The notes beneath the pieces are model-generated. The model saw nothing but the letters and a program-made list of their open reading frames with translations, was not told the origin of the DNA and did no database searches. 64,000 bases of DNA from Caballeronia sp. M1242 (lineage in GTDB: Bacteria > Pseudomonadota > Gammaproteobacteria > Burkholderiales > Burkholderiaceae), in assembly GCF_017220215.1 (NCBI RefSeq), contig NZ_CP071129.1, positions 1,922,001-1,986,000 of the forward strand. The letters are read 5' to 3'. The translations under genes and the position numbers were made by a program. Positions 58,799 through 64,000 of this stretch are shown here, in pieces (positions within the stretch are counted from its first letter, which is position 1; every line of letters starts with the position of its first letter).

Positions 58799-59428
58799 GT
58801 GATCGGGACTGCGCGCGCCGCTTCGGCTTCGAACATCACCGGTCTCGTGCTCGCGGGCGGGCGCGGCTCGCGCATGGGCGGCGTCGACAAGGGCATGCAG
58901 CCGTTTCTCGGCGAACCGCTCGCGCTGCACGTGCTGCGCCGCTTGGCGCCGCAAGCGAGCGCCATGCTGATCAGCGCCAACCGGAACATCCAGGCGTATT
59001 CGAAACTTGCCGCGCCGTTCGGCGCCCGCGTGATCGGGGACACGCTCGGCGACTACCCCGGCCCGCTCGCCGGCATCGCGGCGGCGTTGCGCGCGGCGCA
59101 CACGGAGTTCGTGCTGATCGCGCCGTGCGACGCTCCGTTCGTCGATGAACGGCTCGGCGTGCTGCTCGGCGAAGCGCTCGACGCCGAAAACGCCGACATC
59201 GCCTATGCCGCGACGATCGAACCGACCGGCGAACGCATCGCGCACCCGGTTTTCGCGATTCAGCGCGCCTCGCTCGCCGACGATCTCGACGCCCGGCTCG
59301 CGGCCGGCGAGCGCAAAGTACGCGCGTGGTACGCGCGCCACAAGGCGGTGCAAGTGCCATTTCACGAGGATCGCGCGTTTTACAATATTAATGATTTACG
59401 CCAGCTAGCCGAGCTGGAGCGCCGGTAA
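58799..59428 (+). CDS. mobA: molybdenum cofactor guanylyltransferase
   Basis: MobA attaches GMP to molybdopterin to form the MGD cofactor. The nucleotidyltransferase signature GLVLAGGRGSRMGGVDKGM is complete, and the metal-binding Asp is in LIAPCDAPFVDERL. The protein is 209 residues and begins with GTG 58799, ten bases after the moaA stop. No in-frame ATG is available before the nucleotide-binding loop, so GTG is the natural start. Confidence 0.95.
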   Translation: MIGTARAASASNITGLVLAGGRGSRMGGVDKGMQPFLGEPLALHVLRRLAPQASAMLISANRNIQAYSKLAAPFGARVIGDTLGDYPGPLAGIAAALRAAHTEFVLIAPCDAPFVDERLGVLLGEALDAENADIAYAATIEPTGERIAHPVFAIQRASLADDLDARLAAGERKVRAWYARHKAVQVPFHEDRAFYNINDLRQLAELERR

Positions 59429-59528
59429 AGAGACGCCGGCGCTCGCACAGCGTTGCGCCAGCCCACCGGCGGCCTTTCGTCACGCGGCGTCTGCCGCTTC
59501 TCGCGCACGTCGCGCCTCACGCCAGTTC

Positions 59529-60833
59529 ATGACCACGTTGAAGCCACTGTCCGGTTGCGTCGCTCACTACGATCCGAATGCGTTGCCCGTCGAGGCGGCG
59601 CAGGAAATCGTGCGTCAATGGGCGATGCCGCGCGGGCAGGCGCAGCAGGTGGAGCGCGTCGGCCTCTTCGATGCGCTGAACCGCGTGCTCGCCGCAGACG
59701 TGATCTCGCCCATCGACGTGCCGGCGTTCGACAACTCCGCGATGGACGGCTATGCGTTCTCCGGCGCGGCGCTCTCGTCGGCAACGCAGGCTTTGACGCT
59801 CGAAGTCGCGGGCGCCGCGCTCGCCGGACGGCCGTTCGCGGGTCGACCGACGCCGAGCGAATGCGTGCGCATCATGACCGGCGCGCTGATGCCCGAAGGC
59901 TGCGACACCGTCGTGCCGCAAGAACTCGTCGCCCGCGAAGGCGACAAGATTCGTTTTGCTGCCGACGCCGTCCGCGCAGGCCAGAACCGGCGGCTGTCGG
60001 GCGAAGACCTCGCGCGCGGCAAGCCGGCGTTGCGCGCGGGCCGCATCGTGCGCGCGTCGGATCTCGGCTTGCTGGCCTCGCTCGGCATCGCGGAAGTCGA
60101 CGTGCATAAGCGCCTCGTCGTCGCGTTCTTCTCGACGGGCGACGAACTCCGCTCCGTCGGCGAACCGCTGACGCCCGGCACGCTGTACGACAGCAACCGC
60201 TACACGCTTTTCGCGATGCTGCGCCGGCTGAATGTCGAAACCGTCGATCTGGGCATTGTCCGCGACGATCGCGCGTCGCTGGAAAAAGCGCTGCGCGAGG
60301 CGACCGAAGCGGCGGACGTCGTCATCAGCTCGGGCGGCGTGTCCGTGGGCGATGCCGACTTCACGCGCGAACTGATGAACTCGCTCGGCGACGTCGCGTT
60401 CTGGAAAATCGCGATGCGCCCCGGACGGCCGCTCGCGTTCGGCCGCCTGTGGTCCGGTCCGCGCGCGGGCACAGGCAAGTCGGCGCTCTTTTTCGGCTTG
60501 CCGGGAAACCCGGTCGCGGTCATGGCGACCTTCTATTTCATCGTGCGCGAGGCGCTGCTCGCGATGTCCGGTGCCGCGCGGCAAGCGCCGATCGTGATCC
60601 GGGCGCGTTGCAGCGAGCCGATCCGGAAGCGCGCGGGCCGCACCGAGTTTCAGCGCGGGATCGCCGCGCGCGACAGCAACGGCCAGTGGAGCGTCGTGAC
60701 GACCGGCCCGCAAGGGTCCGGCGTGCTGAGTTCGATGAGCGAGGCCAACTGTTTCATCGTGCTGGAACACGACCGCGCCGATATCGACGCGGGCGACGAA
60801 GTGAACATCGTGCCGTTCGACGGCCTCATCTGA
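59529..60833 (+). CDS. moeA: molybdopterin molybdenumtransferase
   Basis: MoeA inserts molybdate into adenylylated molybdopterin. The family segments PAFDNSAMDGYAFSG, MTGALMPEGCDTVVPQE, SSGGVSVGDADFTRE and FGLPGNPVAVMATF are all present. The 434 residues are slightly above average with the C-terminal domain IV retained. It begins 100 bp after mobA on the same strand. The three genes supply the molybdopterin cofactor, although no molybdoenzyme gene lies in the window. Confidence 0.97.
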   Translation: MTTLKPLSGCVAHYDPNALPVEAAQEIVRQWAMPRGQAQQVERVGLFDALNRVLAADVISPIDVPAFDNSAMDGYAFSGAALSSATQALTLEVAGAALAGRPFAGRPTPSECVRIMTGALMPEGCDTVVPQELVAREGDKIRFAADAVRAGQNRRLSGEDLARGKPALRAGRIVRASDLGLLASLGIAEVDVHKRLVVAFFSTGDELRSVGEPLTPGTLYDSNRYTLFAMLRRLNVETVDLGIVRDDRASLEKALREATEAADVVISSGGVSVGDADFTRELMNSLGDVAFWKIAMRPGRPLAFGRLWSGPRAGTGKSALFFGLPGNPVAVMATFYFIVREALLAMSGAARQAPIVIRARCSEPIRKRAGRTEFQRGIAARDSNGQWSVVTTGPQGSGVLSSMSEANCFIVLEHDRADIDAGDEVNIVPFDGLI

Positions 60834-60917
60834 CAGCGAACAGTTAATAGCGAACTCATCATGCGCGAAGCCGCGGCGACCCACATTCCAACTATCGATA
60901 GACGGGGTTCTCCTCCC

Positions 60918-61193
60918 ATGAAAAAGCAGATCTCATCCATCGCACCGGGACAGACGGCCAAGGCGCTGATCCTCGTGTATCTGACTTTCAGCGTGCCGAT
61001 CGTGCTGCTCGGCGTCGTCGTCGCGTTCGTGCGCTACGGCTCGGTCGAAGTGAGCACGGTCACGAGCGCGCTGCTGCTCAACGCGATTCTCGGCTTCGTG
61101 CTGCTGTGGATTGCCTGCCACGCGTATAACTGGGTGGCGTCGCGCTTCGGCGGCATCGAAATTGTGCTGTCCGACGCACCGGAAGAAGCATGA
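60918..61193 (+). CDS. small hypothetical membrane protein
   Basis: A 91-residue protein with two hydrophobic helices (ALILVYLTFSVPIVLLGVVVAFV and LLLNAILGFVLLWIACHAYNW written in parts as VYLTFSVPIVLLGVV and LNAILGFVLLWIACHAY), joined by a short loop. I do not recognise a family. The start is ATG 60918 with TCCTCCC just before it; the longer frame from ATG 60861 is possible but less likely. It overlaps the following GNAT gene by four bases (ATGA), so the two are cotranscribed. Confidence 0.8.
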   Translation: MKKQISSIAPGQTAKALILVYLTFSVPIVLLGVVVAFVRYGSVEVSTVTSALLLNAILGFVLLWIACHAYNWVASRFGGIEIVLSDAPEEA

Positions 61194-61678
61194 GCGCCGC
61201 GTCCATTCGACCGGCCACGCCCGCCGACATCGGCGCCATCTACGGCCTGATGCTCGAACTCGCGGAGTTCGAGAAGCTCACGCATCTTTTCGTCGCGACG
61301 CAGGACGGCTTGCGCGACGCGCTCTTCAGCGCGCGCCCGGCAGCGGAGGCGCTCGTCGCGGAGCAGGCGGGCGAAGTCGTCGCCTATGCCCTCTTCTTCC
61401 ACAACTTCTCGACCTTCCTCGGCAAGCGCGGTCTCTATCTCGAAGACCTCTACGTGCGCCCCGCGCTGCGCGGCAGCGGCGTCGGCACGATGATGCTGAA
61501 GAGACTGGCCGCGCTCGCCGTCGAGCGCCAGTGCGGACGCTTCGAGTGGTCGGTGCTGGACTGGAACCAGAACGCCATCGACTTCTACGAGAAGATGGGC
61601 GCGACCGTGCTGCCGGACTGGCGCGTCGTGCGCATTACCGGCGATTCGCTGGATCGCCTCGCGGACGGCGCGGCCTGA
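61190..61678 (+). CDS. GNAT family N-acetyltransferase
   Basis: A 162-residue acetyltransferase resembling diamine/spermidine N1-acetyltransferases. The typical start is IRPATPADIGAIYGLMLELAEFE, the acetyl-CoA binding region is LEDLYVRPALRGSGVGTMML, and the C-terminal helix-strand reads FEWSVLDWNQNAIDFYEKMGA. The acceptor is unknown. It overlaps the small membrane gene by four bases and converges on rmuC with only seven bases between stops. Confidence 0.9.
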   Translation: MSAASIRPATPADIGAIYGLMLELAEFEKLTHLFVATQDGLRDALFSARPAAEALVAEQAGEVVAYALFFHNFSTFLGKRGLYLEDLYVRPALRGSGVGTMMLKRLAALAVERQCGRFEWSVLDWNQNAIDFYEKMGATVLPDWRVVRITGDSLDRLADGAA

Positions 61679-61685
61679 GCGCGGT

Positions 61686-63143
61686 TCACACTTCGTCGTC
61701 GCTCTCGGGCGACGACAGATCTCCGAGCACGCCTGCCGCCTTCTCGTGCGGCAGTGCCTCCACGTCGCGCAGGCGCTTGCCCATCTGACGCGTGCGCGTC
61801 TGCGCCGCCTCGATTGACCGCGTGACGGTTTCCAGCTGCGCCTTGGTGCGCGCGAGCACGTCGCCGAACTTGCCGAACTCCGTCTTCACCGCGCCGAGCA
61901 CTTGCCATACTTCGCTCGACCGCTTTTCAATGGCGAGCGTCCGGAATCCCATTTGCAAACTGTTGAGCAGTGCGGTCAGCGTCGTTGGGCCAGCGACGCT
62001 CACGCGGTACTCGCGTTGCAAGAAGTCGCTCAGGCCCGGACGGCGCAGTACTTCGGCGTACAACCCTTCGGTCGGCAGGAACAGCAACGCGAAATCCGTC
62101 GTATAAGGCGGCGCGACGTACTTCTGCGCGATCGCCCGCGCCTCGGCGCGCAAGCGCCCTTCGAGCGCACGCGACGCTTCTTCCACCGCGACAGGATCGG
62201 CGCGCTCTTGAGCGTCGATAAGACGCTCGTAGTCCTCGCGGGGAAACTTGGCGTCGATGGGCAGCCACACCGGCGTCGCGACATCGCCCGATGAACCGGC
62301 GATACCCGGCGCGTCGTGCCGGCCCGGCAGCTTGATCGCGAACTCGACGCGTTCGTTGCTGTTCGGCACGGTGGCGACGTTCTTCGCGTACTGATCGGGG
62401 GTGAGCAACTGTTCCAGCAGCGATTCGAGCTGCACTTCGCCCCAGATGCCGCGCGTCTTGACGTTGGTGAGCACCTTCTTCAGATCGCCGACGCCCGCAG
62501 CCAGCGACTGCATCTCGCCCAGCCCGCGATGCACCTGCTCCAGCCTTTCCGACACCAGCCGAAACGATTCGCCGAGCCGCTGCTCGAGCGTCGCGTGCAG
62601 TTTCTCGTCGACCGTGCGACGCATTTCTTCGAGCTTCGCGGCGTTGTTCGCTTCGATGTCCTTAAGGCGCGCTTCCAGCGTCGCGCGCACTTCCGCCAGG
62701 CGCCGGTCGTTCGCTTCGGAAAGTTGCGCGAGATGCAGCGTCATGGAATCGGCGAAACGCTTAAGGGCGTTGCTCTGATCCTCGCGCGCCTGCTGGCTCT
62801 GCTGCGCGAGTTGCTGGGCGAGCGCGTCGAACTGCGCGTTTTGCACGCTCGACGTGCTCGCCAGTTGCGTTGCGAGCGTCTGATGAAACTGCGCGAAACC
62901 GCCCTGCGATTCCATGCGCGAGACGCGCGCATGTTCCGCGATGTCGCCGCGCAGTCCGCGTTCGAGCCGCTCCTGCGCGCGCGCATGCGCTTCGCCCATG
63001 TCGTTCACGCGATCGGTGAGCGCGGCGAACTCCTCGTCGATATCGACAGACGCGGCGCGCCGCATGACAGCGACAAGCGCGATCAACGCGATGACCAGCG
63101 CGACCGCCAGCAACGCGAGCGCGCCGTACAGCAATTCGATCAT
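61686..63143 (-). CDS. rmuC: DNA recombination protein RmuC
   Basis: RmuC limits rearrangement at inverted repeats in E. coli; its action is not fully understood. The protein of 485 residues has an N-terminal membrane helix (ELLYGALALLAVALVIALIAL), a long coiled-coil to about residue 200 rich in Gln, Glu and Arg, and the RmuC nuclease-like domain with TRGIWGEVQLESLLEQLL and VWLPIDAKFPREDYERL. The start is ATG 63143. The frame upstream of it is a shadow of the dehydrogenase gene. It overlaps the dehydrogenase stop codon by two bases. Confidence 0.93.
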   Translation of the reverse strand: MIELLYGALALLAVALVIALIALVAVMRRAASVDIDEEFAALTDRVNDMGEAHARAQERLERGLRGDIAEHARVSRMESQGGFAQFHQTLATQLASTSSVQNAQFDALAQQLAQQSQQAREDQSNALKRFADSMTLHLAQLSEANDRRLAEVRATLEARLKDIEANNAAKLEEMRRTVDEKLHATLEQRLGESFRLVSERLEQVHRGLGEMQSLAAGVGDLKKVLTNVKTRGIWGEVQLESLLEQLLTPDQYAKNVATVPNSNERVEFAIKLPGRHDAPGIAGSSGDVATPVWLPIDAKFPREDYERLIDAQERADPVAVEEASRALEGRLRAEARAIAQKYVAPPYTTDFALLFLPTEGLYAEVLRRPGLSDFLQREYRVSVAGPTTLTALLNSLQMGFRTLAIEKRSSEVWQVLGAVKTEFGKFGDVLARTKAQLETVTRSIEAAQTRTRQMGKRLRDVEALPHEKAAGVLGDLSSPESDDEV

Positions 63144-64000
63144 GAGCCGAGCACGCCGGGGTTGATCGGATTCGGCGGATTGCCGGCGCGCGGGCCTTCG
63201 CCGAGCGCGGCGATCAGATTGTCCGCGGCGAGATTCGCCATCGCGCGACGCGTCGTCTCCGTCGCGCTCGCGATATGCGGCGTGAGCACGACGTTCTCCA
63301 GCGCGAGGAAACCGGGATTCAGATTCGGCTCGCCTTCGAACACGTCGATGCCCGCTGCCGCGATGCGCTTCTCGCGCAGGGCTTCGATCAACGCCGCATC
63401 GTCGACGATTCCGCCGCGCGCGATGTTCGTCAACGTGGCCGTCGGCTTCATCAGCGCAAGCTCGGCCGCGCCGATCGTGTGGTGGCTTTCCTTCGAGTAC
63501 GGCAGCACGAGCACGACGTGATCCGCGCGCTTGAGCAGATCTTCCTTCGACGCGTATTCCGCGTTGAGTTGCGCCTCGATCTCGGGCGCGACGCGCGAAC
63601 GGTTGTGATAGATCACGCGCATATTGAAGCCGCTCGCACGCCGCGCGAGCGCCTGCCCGATGCGTCCCATGCCGATCACGCCGAGCGTCGAGCCGTACAC
63701 GTCGACGCCGAGGAACGAATCGTAGGACCACTTTTGCCACTTGCCCGCGCGCAGAAAGTGCTCCGACTCGGTGACGCGACGCGCCGCCGCCATCATCAGC
63801 GCCCAGCCGAAATCGGCGGTGCTTTCGTTGAGCACATGCGGCGTGTTGGTGCCGAGCACCTTGTGCGCGTCGAACGCCTGCATGTCGAAATTGTTGTAGC
63901 CGACCGCCATGTTGGCGACCACTTTCAGGTTCGGCGCGCCCGCCAGTTCCTTCTCGCCGACCATCTCGCCGGCCGTGAACGCGCCGTCCTTATCGGCGAG
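63140..64000 (-). CDS. 2-hydroxyacid dehydrogenase, 5' end cut by window edge
   Basis: A D-isomer-specific 2-hydroxyacid dehydrogenase, probably of the glyoxylate/hydroxypyruvate reductase type. NAD-binding VIGMGRIGQALARR, the catalytic Arg in NIARGGIVDDAALI, Glu in GIDVFEGEPNLN and His in LTPHIASATE are visible. The frame stays open to the right edge, so the N-terminus, about 35-45 residues by family length, is missing. The stop codon TGA overlaps rmuC's ATG in ATGA, which suggests that the two are one transcript. Confidence 0.92.
   Translation of the reverse strand, partial: LADKDGAFTAGEMVGEKELAGAPNLKVVANMAVGYNNFDMQAFDAHKVLGTNTPHVLNESTADFGWALMMAAARRVTESEHFLRAGKWQKWSYDSFLGVDVYGSTLGVIGMGRIGQALARRASGFNMRVIYHNRSRVAPEIEAQLNAEYASKEDLLKRADHVVLVLPYSKESHHTIGAAELALMKPTATLTNIARGGIVDDAALIEALREKRIAAAGIDVFEGEPNLNPGFLALENVVLTPHIASATETTRRAMANLAADNLIAALGEGPRAGNPPNPINPGVLGS

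Overview
The window looks like core chromosome of a GC-rich betaproteobacterium of the family Burkholderiaceae, most likely Caballeronia or Paraburkholderia. The reasons are the high GC content, the protein sequences of conserved genes (RpoE/RseA/RseB, EF-P with Arg32, a UvrC and an RNase III with extra low-complexity segments), and the gene order (yceF-yceD-rpmF-plsX-fabHDG-acpP-fabF, then rpoE-rseA-rseB-degQ, lepA-lepB-rnc-era-recO-pdxJ-acpS). The genus is an inference; no 16S gene is present. I see no insertion sequence, prophage, integrase, CRISPR array, toxin-antitoxin pair or other accessory island, and no convincing undescribed multi-gene system.

Layout. 1-4.7 kb: carB (3' end off the left edge) and carA on the minus strand. 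4.7-8.7 kb: an MFS transporter, a lipoprotein lytic transglycosylase (MltD) and glyoxalase II. 8.7-10.9 kb, plus strand: a methyltransferase, rnhA, dnaQ and tRNA-Val(CAC) with a clear promoter and terminator. 11-13.6 kb, minus: two small membrane proteins and a GT4 glycosyltransferase. 14.4-16.3 kb: an ABC exporter. 16.4-18.5 kb, minus: otsB-otsA trehalose synthesis. 18.8-20.8 kb: a SCO-type copper chaperone and CtaG, facing an ElaA acetyltransferase. 20.9-24.4 kb, minus: uvrC-pgsA-tRNA-Gly-tRNA-Gly-tRNA-Cys, an order also known from E. coli (uvrC-pgsA-glyW-cysT). 24.5-28.6 kb, plus: earP-efp (translation factor EF-P and its rhamnosyltransferase), a BON lipoprotein and an orphan NtrC-type response regulator with a degenerate AAA+ domain.

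28.7-41.2 kb, minus, is a long housekeeping run: rpoE-rseA-rseB-mucD-glutaredoxin (envelope stress), lepA-lepB (translation and secretion), rnc-era-recO-pdxJ-acpS-nagZ. 41.2-48.6 kb, minus, is the fatty-acid operon yceD-rpmF-plsX-fabH-fabD-fabG-acpP-fabF with a strong sigma70-like promoter in front. 48.9-50.2 kb, plus: maf/yceF and a tetrapyrrole-methylase family protein. 50.2-53.3 kb, minus: rluC-HAD phosphatase-Rieske protein-S49 peptidase, tightly packed. 54.2-57.5 kb, plus: rne (RNase E) behind an unusually long leader. 57.7-61.7 kb, plus: moaA-mobA-moeA (molybdenum cofactor), a small membrane protein and a GNAT. 61.7-64 kb, minus: rmuC and a 2-hydroxyacid dehydrogenase that runs off the right edge.

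The observations most worth a second look are the response regulator whose Walker B glutamate and GAFTGA loop are both altered, the roughly 0.88 kb putative rne leader with a strong hairpin, the terminator-like hairpin just ahead of lepA, and the low-complexity insertions in UvrC, RNase III and RNase E.
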